DNA of 64,000 nt from Micropterix aruncella (lineage: Eukaryota; Arthropoda; Insecta; Lepidoptera; Micropterigidae): positions 4,546,517 to 4,610,516 of the forward strand of contig OX155955.1 of assembly GCA_944548615.1 (NCBI GenBank). The letters are read 5' to 3'. The notes under the pieces were generated by a model. The model saw only the letters and a list, made by a program, of their open reading frames with translations. It was not told the DNA's origin and did not search any database. Positions 10,593 through 27,735 of the stretch are shown in pieces (positions within the stretch are counted from its first letter, which is position 1; each line of letters begins with the position of its first letter). The translations under genes and the position numbers were made by a program.

Positions 10593-10800
10593 AAAGACTC
10601 GCGGTTGTTTGACATTACAAATAAGATAAAAATAATTAACCGCGTGAAGTCTGTAGCACTTGAAGTTTCGGTGATGTTGCGACCGCTGTTGTCCGTGGTA
10701 GATATTCTACCCTGGACAACTGCGATTGCAACATCGCCGAAACGTCGGGTGCTAAAAACATCCATTGGTAAATTCGTTTTATCTTATTGACATATAATGA
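10593..10800. mobile_element. foldback element with long inverted arms
   Basis: The left arm (AAAGACTCGCGG, GATAAAAATAATTAACCGCG, TTTCGGTGATGTTGCGACC, GTTGTCC) and right arm (CCCTGGACAAC, GCAACATCGCCGAAACGTCG, TCGTTTTATCTTATT) are complementary over roughly 90-100 bp around a small centre. The ORFs at 10476-10821 are by-products of this palindrome. Non-coding; transcription would give a long hairpin RNA. Confidence 0.85.
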
Positions 10801-10828
10801 GCAAATAGATGCAAAAGTCACTGATTAA

Positions 10829-15759
<4,931 letters not shown>

Positions 15760-15889
15760 AGATGGCCAAATAAATTGATATTATTTTGGATGTCAATGCT
15801 ATCAGCGCTTCCTGCACTTCGCCGTTACAGAAGATTTGCCAAATCGTACTATGGAGTTAAGCAATCTAATATCATATATAACCAATGAT
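15760..15889 (+). mobile_element. MITE family C, right-end fragment
   Basis: Carries GGCCAAATAAATTGATATT, GTCAATGCTATCAGCGC, TTGCCAAATCGTACTATGGA and the right terminus ending ATATATAACCAATG. Matches the right ends of the full copies at 42077 and 50736. Confidence 0.75.
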
Positions 15890-17821
15890 ATCTGCTTCTA
15901 GGAAAAGTACATACAGGTATATTCAATGAATACCAATCGCATGAACTTTATCATACGACCAACCTACTTTGTCTTATCCTCAAGTTCATCGTCCTCGTAT
16001 AGCAGTTTGTATCTCCAGCGACAATATAATAGACAAGAGAAGACGTAGATGTACCTGACACGCCGATTAATATTGGCAAATGTGAGAACCGTTATCGACT
16101 GAGCAATGGCAACGAATAAAGATGTCCATTGTACGTAGCGAGAATAATTTCTCGGAGCGTGTTTGAAATACCTGGGGACTACGATATCTGAATGAATAAT
16201 GTGCGGACGCGGCGCATAAAAGAATCTCGCCGGATGAGATATTTTGACTCAACGGTGAAAAGTATTTTTTTAGGGCTTAGGAATTTTTATATTTATACCT
16301 ACCTAAACGTCACTTCGCAAAATGTAAATAATGTATAATTTAAAATGTTTTACCTACATATTTCTTTTATACCGATGGTTCTAAAGTTTTTATATCGATG
16401 GTATCGGAAGATTCCAGAAGTTTCTATATCTTATAAATAAAATAAAAATAGTTTTACGCTTGAACATTTCAAGCATCGTACCTTAGGTCTTTTGAGTTTA
16501 ATAATTTATAGCAGAATCATTTCTAAGACTGTAAATATCACCCTCACGGAAATTTCCTTTTGCTTATCACTGTGACTCAACCTCGAAACCATGGATTGTC
16601 AGATGGAAACCTAGCCATTTATTCTATAATAAAGAGAATGTTGCGGTGTTTATATGTTTGGTATTTATCGAAAATCACGTCATACAAATGCATGCGACAG
16701 TTTTAAATTGGTATTAATATTTTTATTCATTTTTTAATTTCAATTATCATAATTTTCAATACAAAGACCTAGCTAGGTTGCCACCTGTTCTAAGGCAGAC
16801 AATTTGTTTTAATCGTTATCATTTTGAGAAATTTTTAAACATCATCGTACTTAATAAAATGTCACAAAGATATTATAAGTTATCAATAATAAGCAGGTAA
16901 TTTAGAATATATCAAAAAAGCAAGGAAAAATTCATATATACCTATGATTATAAAATTATAAAAATAATAATCAAACTTATTATTGTGAAAAGATTTATTT
17001 TATTTTATTTTTTCAGAAAATTATTTAAAAACATAGTGATTTTGCATCGCTATTAACTAGGTAGTGCGTGTTCCAAGAAAGACTCCGATTTTTATATGAT
17101 AGCAATTCAAATAGTAATTTTATGAAAAGATGTTTTATAATCTATTGGTTCCATAATCTAAGATTAAAATGAGTACGAAATTGTTATAGTAAATTTAAAA
17201 AAAAAACAAATAGCCATTAAAAATCATAATAAATAATAAAGAACATAAGTCTTCCAAAATAATTATAAAACAATTACAAATACCATATATATCGTAGAAA
17301 AATAAAAATCTGTATTCATCCTTGTATACATATAGGTAATTTATATTGTCAGATGTGAGGGCGTGTATATTATGTGTGTATAAATGCGTTGCTATTTTTG
17401 AAATGTCATGAGGATACTTTTAGTTTCCGTTCTTCCTTTGCTAATCAACAACTGAATCATGCATTTTTTTAAAAACACCTGTGTCAGTCCTGATATATCA
17501 AAGTGTTTTCCTTAAATATTTATTAATCCCAGAGCAAGTTAAAGATAACGGTGTTACCCAAACGATGTAGATTTCCTGGGAACTATATATTGTGGTACCT
17601 GCGTCGATCTTGTTTTCTTAGCCATGAACAATGTGTACGCCTGCGCGCATTTGTAATTTAAAGTAGTTTTTAAACAATACACTTGCCTAATATATAGTAT
17701 TTTTGCTTCGAGAAATAACTCATTAAAAGTATTCATTTTTAGCCTACTCGAATACGTACAAGGTGAATATTTATGGATGGTTATATTTTATTGCATTTTA
17801 TAACTTACCTCCCGCTGCCTT
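15890..17821. other. AT-rich DNA without a recognised gene
   Basis: Minus-strand ORFs of 60-61 codons (16067-16252, 17554-17736) show no known domain. An AT-rich segment at about 16990-17330 shows weak similarity to 19385-19720 (GATTTTGCATCGCTATTAAC / GATTCTGAAACACTCC-type order, then the shared ATGGCAAATA and AAATAATTATAAAA runs). This suggests another old dispersed repeat. Confidence 0.4.
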
Positions 17822-18215
17822 TTTACACGACTGTCCAACAAAAAAGGAGTGTAATGTGTTCAGGGTTCATCTACATACTATAGTATGTGTGTTTTCCGTT
17901 TCTTTATTTCACAATAACGTCTAAACGCTTGAATCCATTTAGAAGCGTGTATCATTGTCAGAATCTTCATGTCATCCGGAGTGTCGTAGAGTACACTAAT
18001 TTTTCAAAATATATTAGGTGAGTAGTTGTCTGAATGTTAAAAATATGTCCACATGCCAATGAATGAATATACATATATTATGTTCAGTGTCAAATGAAGG
18101 GTCTGATTGAGTGCATTCCCGTAATATACATGAATCTATATGGCTAAATAGATAAAATACAAATGTTTCATTAAAAAACGTAATAAAAATAACGTAACGG
18201 CGGTGGTGTTTTTTT
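17822..18215 (-). mobile_element. MITE family A, reverse copy
   Basis: The left terminus is ACACGACTGTCCAACAAAAA and the right end reads near the complement of the CTGCCGTTAC terminus (about 18195-18210). Internal landmarks TTCCGTTTCTTTATTTCAC and GTGTCAAATGAAG are present. Confidence 0.75.
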
Positions 18216-18538
18216 ATTCTTTTAAATATATTTACTTGCTCTAGTGTCTGTTCACGGAAGTTTTTTACGATACGGCAGTTGGCTGAAGCTCTATGAGTGA
18301 GTCATTGAGGTCTACCGTTGAGCGGTAAAACACCTGTCGCATATTGGGTTGTCGTTATCGCGCCGAAACGCCGGAAGCTCCTTCTACGGCAGCGCACTTG
18401 CTGCTTTTCACTGTCGCACCGGAAGCAAAATACACTTCACTACAAAGTGTGGAATCGTCTGGGATTGCGGGATTTATATCGGGACGCATAAACGTCTGCA
18501 AACCTCCGTGTCGTCATCAACAGTAGTCGTACACATAC
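18216..18538. other. GC-richer unassigned segment
   Basis: Two overlapping ORFs (18344-18526 and 18349-18606) on the plus strand have no recognisable domain. The segment ends exactly at the hAT element that follows. Confidence 0.35.
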
Positions 18539-19097
18539 GGTTGCCACAAAATTTGAAAAAAGATGGACTTTTTAAAAATATTAAATTTAATGAAACTTTC
18601 AGTTAGTAACTATTTTTCTACTAAGAGGCATCTAATGCTAAATTAACAGGGTATCTATTTTTGTATATGTAGCATTTGATTTCGATGCGTTTAATAAAAA
18701 TATATTGCCTGAAATAGCATCTTTGAATTCATTGCAAATAGCTTTTATATTAAAGAAAACGCACAATTTACATTTTACACTGTTTATTGCGAGACCATTT
18801 CTTTCGTCTGTCCATACATTTCCCATGACGCTAGAGGTTAGATCCATAAAAGCATTAGATAGAGGAATGCTACTACACACATACTGAACGATTTTAAACC
18901 AATTTGGTGGTGCTTCATTGGTAAAAGAATTGCACCATATATTAAGAATACTAATTCCTACTGGTCGGTTGTCGGCCTAAGCGCAATTTCCAGATATTAC
19001 ACGAATTCTTATTGTTCAGTTTGCCAAGATTTTCTAGACCGGGCAGACGTAAATAAAACCGTACTATCCGGTCGAAAACCGGACATCTGGAAACCCT
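18539..19097 (-). mobile_element. internally deleted hAT element
   Basis: The left end reads GGTTGCCACAAAATTTG. The right end is the complement of AGGGTTTCCAGATGTCCGG followed by TTTTCGACCGG, which matches the longer copy at 62172-63227. ACATAC flanks both ends (18533-18538 and 19098-19103), a likely partly decayed 8-bp target duplication. It keeps the C-terminal end of a transposase on the minus strand. Confidence 0.75.
18638..18880 (-). pseudogene. hAT transposase C-terminal dimerisation-domain remnant
   Basis: The frame contains MGNVWTDERNGLAINSVKCK, a following CVFFN and CNEFKDAI...LLNAS. The pattern of WTDERN-L, SVK, a hydrophobic strand, C-EF and a final LL matches the C-terminal hATC dimerisation region of hAT transposases. 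About 80 residues remain out of 500-700, so it cannot act. Both ends of the surrounding element are of hAT type, which supports the call. Confidence 0.65.
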
Positions 19098-19103
19098 ACA
19101 TAC

Positions 19104-20059
19104 TTAAGCAATTAATCGCATGGCAGGGCCAGCCAAGGTCAGCTGGGCGATTTATCGCTCTACCACCTGTTTGCTACCAACATCTTCTTACTTATATATG
19201 CCTATTTGCAATTCATACTACTTTTTAAATAATACCGGTCAATTCTTAGTTTGACTCTAGTGCCGAGGGTTCCGAATATTCCATAAGAAGTTCTTCATAT
19301 GAAACATTTTCACACAAATTGACTACAAAAGATTTAAGGCAGTACGATCGTTGATGTTGATTTTATACATACGCTCTTTTGTAAAAAAAAGTTTTATTAG
19401 CTTATATATTTTTTCATTTATGTATTCAAGAAAATATTTAAAAACACAATGATTCTGAAACACTCCTAACTAGACACCGCCTGTTTTAAGGAAGACTCCA
19501 ATTTTATATGGATAACGTGTAATTTTATGAAAAATGTTTAATAATCGATTGGTTTTTAAATCTAAGATCAAAACGGGTTCGAATTTGTTATAGTAAAAAA
19601 AAAAGAATGGCAAATAATCATTAAATATTAAAAGTATTTAAAAATAATTATAAAATAAATCCAAATGCAAAATATTACGTAATAAAAATATAAATCTTAT
19701 TGACTTTATCCTTTTTGTTTGTCAAGATTTAACAGCACTTGATCCTGAATATATTACGGTAAAATAAATATGTAATAACTCTTAAGGTAACTTGAAGACA
19801 ATGGGTACATCTTGAGTTCAATAACAGTTGCGCAAGCAATTATTAAATTGGAATAAGGAGCTAATTTTGAGAAATTAGTATAATGTGCTGATAGACAACG
19901 ATTCAAGCTATCTGTATTGTATTTTTTAACTATTTTTGTGCAGTGTTTATGGAGTAATTCAAATTTTGAAACTCATTGCTTTCACCGCGAGCGCCAAATG
20001 GAGCAATACGTATGACTACTCTTGGTGACGTCGAATGACAAGACAGCAGTGGCACTAAC
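19104..20059. other. AT-rich DNA, nothing recognised
   Basis: No ORF of note. Contains the weak second copy (19385-19720) of the repeat noted at 16990-17330. Confidence 0.4.
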
Positions 20060-20225
20060 TGAATTGTTTTCTTTTCAACCCTTTATTGTGAAATTTTACA
20101 GTGTGCGTGTTTATTATCATACGACAATCTCTTACAATCAACTCTATCATGAGGTGTTTATATTTATGTGTGGGTGTAAAGTATGTGTAAGTATGCGTCT
20201 TGTTATTGCATTCGATCGACAGATT
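20060..20225 (-). mobile_element. SINE body, 5'-truncated
   Basis: Same body as 2311-2600: TTTATTATCATACGACAATC, then CTCTTACAATCA, GTCTTGTTATTGCATTCGAT and CGACAG. The tRNA head is missing. Confidence 0.8.
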
Positions 20226-20374
20226 TAACCCTTTAATTTGTGAAGTAAAAACTTGCCCTTACCGTTCCGAACGTGAAACCGTGAATCGACGGCCTTGATA
20301 AAAACGTCCATAAGTTATAAACCATTATACGGATCATAAAAAGAAGAACTGTAAAATGATCGCATTGAATATGA

Positions 20375-20600
20375 TTTTTTTTTAACTGCCCATTAGACAT
20401 TTTGCCATAGGTAGGCGATCGTCCCGAGCGGGACGTTACACATTGGAGGGGTAAAATGCAATTACATTAATTCTATCTCAGCGGAAATTGGGTACCCATG
20501 CGGGAATCATGGGTACGCAACTCCGCACAATGTAAGATTAAGCGACCGAACCACTATGCTACCAGGCCGTGTGGTTCTGCGGTGGTAGTGGATGCGTACG
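20375..20600 (-). mobile_element. second tRNA-derived SINE
   Basis: On the minus strand, an A-box-like CCTGGTAGCATAGTGG lies near 20560-20575, a decayed B box with CCATGATTCCCGC is near 20505, and an A-run tail is at 20382-20390. The body differs from the first SINE family (ATTACATTAATTCTATCTCA, CCCGAGCGGGACGTTACACA). The 89-codon ORF at 20507-20776 overlaps the tRNA-like head and is not a gene. Confidence 0.6.
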
Positions 20601-21222
20601 AAAATGTCGCATGGTGATCGCGCGTCGCTAGTGAGAGCATGTGTCGTATTCTCGGACAATCGAAAGTGCGGTAAGTAAAATTGATTTGCGGAGAAAGGTT
20701 CGGCGAAATAGTTTTTATCCGTAATTGAGTCTATTATTATATTACTATCCGCAGCTGGCGTGAGTCTTACAACCAAGAGAAGACGCCGGAGGAAAAACGG
20801 AATATTTTAAGCGCCTATCAGAGCGTTGAGCGTAGCGCACCGGGGGGCTAATTAATTAATGACTTCTGAACAAGCTCCACGCCGGCCGGTACATTTCCAC
20901 TTGCATTATAGCTAAAGTGATTGTTTCAGCCATGATGGTAATGATGACGACGTCTTTTTGCGCTCGATCAATTATTTTTTATTGCAACTTTCGACAAATC
21001 TTTAATTTTATAATTTAATCAAATTCTTAAAAATAAGAATAATGAGGCTGTTGTGTTTGTATTTACATTCCAAGACATAATTTCTTTGTATATAAATCAA
21101 TCTAATACTATTAACCCCTACTTCATTGCATAAAACAAATATTCAAAAATGCACTGCATTGTGAATACAACAACATTTTATTTTGAAAACACAGTCGTCT
21201 AACACATATTTAAGTTTTAATC
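20601..21222. other. no recognised gene
   Basis: Includes a GTAAGT donor-like site at about 20671 after an unassigned GC-richer stretch, but no credible exon frame. Confidence 0.35.
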
Positions 21223-22008
21223 CAGTGGTTTTCAACGGCTGTGCCGCGGCACAATGGTGTGCCGCGAGTGTCCTCATGGTGTGCCGTCAGAAGAACACCC
21301 GCGGCGGGACACTAAGCAACGGGAAAAGCTGCTTTCAGTTGATGAGAAAATAAGGTATCATTATCCGATACTCGACCTCGCATCAAACATCCGTGCAATT
21401 TGAATCAGTCGCAAAGCTCTCGTAAATTTTATTTTGTCGTTAAATGTAGGTATACATAATTTACTTTCTTCGGAAATTAAAACACAATTATGCGCATCTC
21501 AAATTCTATGGTTTCGAAGGGGGGGTGAATGGGTGGTAAGGTGCACGCTCACATGTGGCAAGACAGCTGTCCTAAACCTACCACAGCCGGTCGTTAGTCC
21601 GGAATCCACTGCTCACCTCCTAGAAGTGTAAAAAAATAGTGTTATGATAGGCCCGACTCCGGTCGGTGTATTCCATGGCAGCTCCGTTTTTATTTTATTT
21701 TATTTATTTGTTATTCCTTATTACCTTTCTTTGTGACAATCTAGTATAGTTTGCGATTTTAGCACGGCCTTCTAAAGTCCAGGACGAATTTCTAGTTAAA
21801 TAGCTACATTTGTTGAACATTGATGGGCCTCATTTTATGAAAGTTATATATGGATAGGGTAGTAAAACAACATCTCATGTGCGATATTGGTATATAAAAT
21901 AGGTAGCTTTTTTTTCAATCGTTTGAGTCGCTACTCTACCGGCTCTTCAAACCCGCCCGTGTGCCGGAGTGACGACTAAAAGTGTGCCGAAAAGTTTAAA
22001 AACAACTG
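21223..22008. mobile_element. non-autonomous hAT element with 8-bp target duplication
   Basis: Left end CAGTGGTTTTCAACGGCTGT, right end the complement of CAGTTGTTTTTAAACTTTTC. Subterminal GTGTGCCG motifs occur near both ends (GTGCCGCGGCACAATGGTGT on the left, GTGTGCCGAAAAG on the right). Flanks TTTTAATC (21215-21222) and CTTTAATC (22009-22016) differ at one base, the 8-bp duplication typical of hAT. CAGTGGTT ends are characteristic of hAT elements. The interior has no transposase frame; a 65-codon ORF (21434-21631) is unassigned. Confidence 0.85.
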
Positions 22009-22016
22009 CTTTAATC

Positions 22017-22847
22017 GAGTGACTGTAATGTAGACGTAGGCTATTAAGTTTCTACCGATTAAATAATTTCGAATGCAGAATCTTATTAATTACGTAAAAT
22101 ATCGGGAAAACGCAGTAGTTTAAAGAAATCTCAAACAATCATAGATATGAGTAAATACACGTTGTATACATATTAATACTGACAGTTAGATGTATCCCCC
22201 TTATCAATTGGGATTTACTATAATTAAGAAAATTTTGGCTTGCTACTTATTCTTTTTTGTTTTTTGATAATTGAAAAATTAAACTGGCGGAATTAACAAT
22301 AATTAAGATTAATGAATAAGATTTTTTTATTTAGGACACATTTTGTGGCATAGAAAACTAATTGCTGTTGGAAATTTCACTCCTTTGGTGTATTTAATTA
22401 AAATTTAAGCAGGCAATTTATTAATCTACATTATCTTATTTTAAAAAAAAACGTACAAACAAATGTGGGCTCCATACAATAGATGAAAATTCAGTAACAC
22501 TTCTTACGTATGCTAACATAGCGTCCTATGAAAGGCTATGAATTTGAATTGGTAGCATTTCCTCATAATCCTCAGCATCCCAGAATTCTAGCATCTTATT
22601 CGTGTTTTATGTGATTAGCACCTGTCATCTCACCCAAAACTCGGAGGTCTCCAATCCGTTCGCTGTGTGGTATGGTAGGACGTTCAGCGGCTTAATACAA
22701 GGGTAGCATTTATCTCGCTTACATTTCTCGTGAAGGAGATTTGGCTAATTTGCTACGTCAAGAATGAGGAAGATATTCTGTAATGTAAACGAATGCCATG
22801 GTCATATTTAAGATCCTATAAATCGATATAAATATAATCGATATAAA
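22017..22847. other. no recognised feature
   Basis: AT-rich to mixed. No ORF with similarity and no repeat matched. Confidence 0.4.
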
Positions 22848-23090
22848 TAAATAAGATAAAAACAAATTTACCGCTTTAAGTTTGTAGCACCGGACGTTTC
22901 GGCGATGTTTTGAACGCCATTATCCAAGGTAGACTGACAGTATACCCTGGACAAGGGAGATAGACTGACAGTCTACCCTGGACAACGGCGGTTGCTACAT
23001 CGCCTAAACATGGGGGTGCTACAAACTTTACGATGTAAAATAGTTTTTATCTTACTTATAATGTCAACCATCCGCGAGAGTCTTTAATTT
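22848..23090. mobile_element. foldback element, full copy
   Basis: Arms as in the 10.6-kb copy: AAGATAAAAACAAATTTACC, GGACGTTTCGGCGATGTT on the left, GGTTGCTACATCGCC and TTTTTATCTTACTTATAATG on the right. The right arm is complete to GCGAGAGTCTTTAATTTCA. The centre holds two copies of TAGACTGACAGT around an extra CCCTGGACAAG, i.e. a small centre duplication. Confidence 0.85.
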
Positions 23091-24019
23091 CATCTAAGAT
23101 TCATCTACACGTTGATATTTTGCAATGTCTTCTTCGTACTCTACTAATCCCATTATTTAGGGTCGGGTCTCCTCACTTTTCTACGCCAGGTCAAACGATT
23201 TTGGGTTGTCGGTTCGGACAAGTAGGCTTTGTTGAGGCCTCTTTCGATGTTTGCCCACCTGGCTAATGGCGGGCAGCCTTTCCTATATGTATATTTTGCA
23301 ATGTTACAATAATTAATTTTAAAGTTAATGACCATTCATTCGCTTTCCGTTTTTACGAAAATTGTCAGTTCTTTGAGACAATCGACAAAAAAAAGCTGTT
23401 CGTGAATCAGCCAGCCTACCGAAGATTGCTCAAATGTGGGACACCTGCTCTACTCAGTGGCCAATAATTATGAGAGTGGGAGATTGAGGCGGCGCGGCGC
23501 GTTGCGCGGCCGTGTCTCTGGAAGGTGTTGCCAATCGCGAATGCCTCGAATTCCGCGGCCAATTTACCGCCAGGCGACTCGGCGAGATAGTCGATTCGAC
23601 CACAGTGTATCAAATATTTGCAAACCTAACAGATGTTACTCATTTGAAAGAGGCCAATTCGCCGCTGTTGTAGGCGACGTGGTGTTTCTCTGACCATTTT
23701 TATTTTATATTTTATATTTATAAAATCTACTTACGGATACAATAACTAAATATTCTTATCATAATTATGGTTTAAGTTTAAAATTTATTTATATATTTAA
23801 ACTCATAATACGAGTATACCTAGTTTATAAGAGAAAACTAGGTGAATATAATATATTATATCCACATCATGCTGAGAATGTACTATATAAAATGGATCTT
23901 TTGTTGTATATGCGTAATTAAAATGATGGTATGTATATTTTCAAAATACTCAATAGTATATCTAATTGTAGCGATCTAGTCGGAGAAATTACAATTACTG
24001 CTTACACATACTGACACTC
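23091..24019. other. unassigned, with a GC-rich patch at 23480-23680
   Basis: The GC-rich patch opens ORFs on both strands (65 and 85 codons) rich in arginine and serine, typical of chance ORFs in GC-rich DNA. No domain or splice border supports a gene. Confidence 0.4.
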
Positions 24020-24100
24020 TCCCACACACACACACACAAACACATACACGCACACACACCCTCCCACCGACTCTCCAAGCGAATTCACATACACACACAA
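24020..24100. repeat. CA-rich microsatellite
   Basis: Interrupted CACACA tracts at about 24021-24058 and 24085-24098. Confidence 0.85.
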
Positions 24101-26152
24101 TTCTCAATTAAAATTTAATATGTTTTGCGTTACTAAATGGGCATACAATAAATAAAATTCACTTAAATTAAAATAAATATACATTTGTAATTAACAGGAA
24201 ATTCTTAACCGGTTTTATATTTTAGAATGAGTAAAGTTTTGTAATCTTGTAGACTATTTCACACTGTGTGTTTTCCTTTGTGTGTTTCCTTTCCACTGTG
24301 TGTTTGTGTGTGTAAATGGAAGAAATTAATAAAATAATAAAAACAGTAACGTAGGATAATCCAGGAAAAAAACACCGAGGAATATTAATATATTTTACAA
24401 ACATAAAGGCTATGATTTACTTTAAAGAGATAAACTCAAATAGGGTTTTTGATGGTTACTTCAAAACTGCAATAATTTTTAAAACCGAAATAATGTAAGT
24501 ATGTACGAGCTACTAATACCTTCCAGTGAGCTCGCTTATTTTATTTCTAATGAAAGGTCGTTCCATAGACAAATACCATTTACGAGAAAGGATTGGTTTG
24601 ATTGATAGGACGTGTTTGGGGGATCGAGATTATGATGTTATTTGATGATCGTTAGTCATGTCATTTGTTATGCTTGCAACCAACTTTACAGTTTAAAAAC
24701 GTCTTTTACGATTAATTAAGTGCACCGAATCAAAATTCTTACTTTTCCAGATAATTTATGAAGCAATTTATTTATTTATTATTTATTTAAGTCGGTAAGT
24801 TTACACTGTTAGTTTACACAATAGTCGGTTAGTTTACATTGGGATGCTAGGTTTACTTTGAGGCTTGCAAAATATACGACTAATGATGAAATAGTAACGT
24901 TGCTAATATTTTAATATATTACATATGTTAAAATACATGTGATATAGGATACAAAGAAAAATATAAATAAAAATGTTGCACTGCATTTATATACAATTTC
25001 AAAATAAATATTCAAATGAAATATTATTTTCAAGAATAATATATTATCCTTGTATTATATTATCAACCAGCAAATTGATGTTCTATGTTCTTTTAAATTT
25101 TCTTTAAAAAACTTCGGTCGAATTTGTCTCCGTGTCGCATCTGCCCGATTGGTAGCTCTCCGATTATAATCTGCGGCTCGAATCGACTCAGCACCACATC
25201 ACACACACAGTGTCAAGTCTTTATGCTATAAAGAAGTGAGCCCAACAAAAACAACCGTTCGCTGTCCTACTCTCCGCGCGACGCGGATTATGACGCCTTC
25301 GTAACAAGCCAACTTTAGCTGTTAGGGTCACCACTAAAAAAAGAAACGCGAAACCAATAGGAGCTTTCGGAAATATATCGCAGTGTTAATCGGTCGCTTG
25401 AATAACATTGTGACGAATATAGGTTGAACTCACCTCCGTGCAGCTAAAACGGGTAATGGATGCTGGTATAAAAATGGATGTTGTTATATATCAGTTTAAG
25501 CTTTGGCTACGTAACGACTAAATTTGGTTGCACATCATAAAACCGTTGACTACGTAACCACCAATATTGGCGGCTTGCTCCCGGAGCGCACAGTAATATT
25601 ATTTTATAATTCGAACGCATCCTAAAATCCATACCAAGTATCTCATTATTACCATAGATAAATAGACGGCCGCTAGAATAATTTCACGCGCCATTTCGCG
25701 TATATTTCTGGTAAAATTCCATCGTCAAACATCATCATTTTTTTTTTAGAGAAATCATCAAAAATTTTATTGGTTTTTATGAGCTATGAAATATCTAAAT
25801 ATTTTTGTATGTAAATAAGCAAAACGAAATATTACCTTTGATATAGAATCTAATAAAGATCAAGATAGAATTTACAATTTCTAAATAGGGTTCCGTATTT
25901 TTCGGTAAGACAAGTACGAGTTAGAAATGCCGAGTTTTTTTTCACTTTTTCGACTTTCTCATATTTATTCATAATTATCTAAATGTTTTACAAAATAAAA
26001 TTTTAATATTCTATATATAAAATTTCAATGCGACCATTGCACAGTTATTGTTTTTATGATTGCTATAGTAGTTCCGTAGTTATAGTACTTTTTGTCGAGC
26101 GCGGCGATATTGCAAGAAATTCCAATAAATTGCCGCTGTCTGCCATGAAATT
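24101..26152. other. AT-rich DNA without a recognised gene
   Basis: Short ORFs only. The TTTATTTATTATTTATTTAA run at 24768-24790 resembles a LINE tail. The mixed-composition region 25130-25320 has no frame of note. Confidence 0.4.
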
Positions 26153-26440
26153 ATGCCGCTAATCGAAGGGTTAATAGACTTCGACACCGTTTGGAGCTAT
26201 CACCATGAAAGTTGCCACATATATGTATTTTTTCATAGAGAAGGTTCATGTTATCCGCTTTGTTGTAACTTGCTACTAGATAGCGCTGCAGCACATCAAC
26301 TTCTATACCGTTCAACCGATCGCAATGAAATTTGATATACTTAGCACGGATAATATTTTCGAGTCATCCACTTTGTCGTAACTCGCCACTAGAACTGCAG
26401 CACATGAACTTCTATACCGCTCAACCGATCGCAGAAATCA
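26153..26440. repeat. two-unit tandem repeat, period about 109 bp
   Basis: The ordered motifs GTCGTAACT/GTTGTAACTTGC, CACTAGA, CTGCAGCACAT, ACTTCTATACCG and CAACCGATCGCA occur at 26249-26324 and 26366-26432. Probably part of a dispersed element of unknown class. Confidence 0.6.
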
Positions 26441-26956
26441 TATCGACGACAGAGGTAAATGATTATACATAACCAGGACAATGTCTGCTGGTTTTGGTAG
26501 TACTTTTCTCACCTGCAATCTTTGCTAGTACCTTTATCATCTGCAACCTATTTTTAAGTACCTTTATCTTCCGCAAAATACCTTTCTCATCTTAAAGAAT
26601 GCACCTCTGGATTTTTTAATACGGATTTTTATCTCTTTGCCCAGTTGTCATTCAAATTGCAGCCAAGGTCAATAATATGACTTTTCTTCGATCGTATTTC
26701 GTAAGCTTTAACTGTAGGTGTGTTTACAGGCACTTTACTATCATGTACTTGGTATTTGTGGTGTTCTGCTTCAGCTCCTATTCGTCTCATGCTATTGTAA
26801 CATTGTCAATAAGGAGCTGGGGCTCTGCCAAGCTGCTGGCTATAAATACTCCTAGATGGAGATAATGTAGAAACTGCTAAAAGATGCCTATAATGGAAAT
26901 AGTTTTGCATTATATTCAACCTATTATATCTTGAGTTAATGCTCAAGATAGAATAA
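26441..26956. other. no recognised gene
   Basis: Short degenerate repeats of CACCTGCAATCT / AGTACCTTTATC type lie at 26500-26595. A 62-codon hydrophobic ORF (26677-26865) is unassigned. Confidence 0.4.
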
Positions 26957-27735
26957 GCGCACTGTAGAAGGCGCTCTAAACACGTCTATGTGGTATAAAA
27001 TAATAATATAATACCTAACGAATTTTTAAATCTTACCTGTTATTATTTTAATATTATTTACGCAAAGTTGTCAATTTTTAATTTAGTATACAGGTTTAAA
27101 CACGTAATAATTACGCAATTTAAGTTCACATAGACTAATAGATGGTGTTTTGCCTTTACGTTTATGTGACTTAATCAGGATATTTAAAAATACGAAAGGT
27201 GGCAATTGGATGCTATTGTTGTTATTGTTTAAAACATCGTTTAAATTATTTGATTTTTACAATCAATCAGCCCTTGATAAAAAAAAACATTCATTATCAA
27301 TGTTATTGTGAATGTTATTAATGTTATTATTATTGTGAAATGAAATCGAAGACTATCGCGGTTGTTTGACACTTTAAATAAGATAAAAACGAATTTACCG
27401 CGCGAAGTTTTTAACACCCGACGTTTCGGGTGTTAAAAGGTATTCGGCGACGTTGCAGCCGCCGTTGTCTAGGGTAGACTGAAACGATTGAGAGCTCTTT
27501 CAGTCTGCCCTAGACAACGGTAGCTGCAACGTCGCCGAAACATTCAGTGTTACAAACTTCACGAGGTAAAATCGTTTTTATCTTATTTAAAAAGTTAATA
27601 TTATTGTTAATGTCAATTATTATTGTTATTTTTTCGCGGTTAATGCTATCAGCACCACCTCCATTTCACCGGCGCATACATGCTGCCAAATCGTACTACG
27701 GAGTTGATCAATCTATTATCATATATAATCAATGC
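26957..27735 (+). mobile_element. MITE family C copy carrying a nested foldback element
   Basis: Family C landmarks run from GGCGCTCTAAACACGTCTAT through ATAGACTAATAGATGG and TTTACAATCAATCAGCCCTT to TGCTATCAGCACCACCTCC and the right end ATATATAATCAATG. They are interrupted at 27348-27592 by a foldback element. The left inverted repeat is missing. The nesting shows the foldback element arrived later. Confidence 0.8.
27348..27592. mobile_element. foldback element inserted in MITE C
   Basis: Left arm from AAGACTATCGCGGTTG through ACCCGACGTTTCGG and GACGTTGCAGCCGCCG. Right arm CAACGGTAGCTGCAACGTCG through GTTTTTATCTTATTT. The centre is TAGACTGAAACGATTGAGAG and CTCTTTCAGTCTGCCCTAG. Confidence 0.9.

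Noticed and set aside
23436..23693. Overlapping ORFs in a GC-rich patch
   Set aside because: Both strands are open for similar lengths, which is expected from GC-rich DNA. No motif or splice border supports either.
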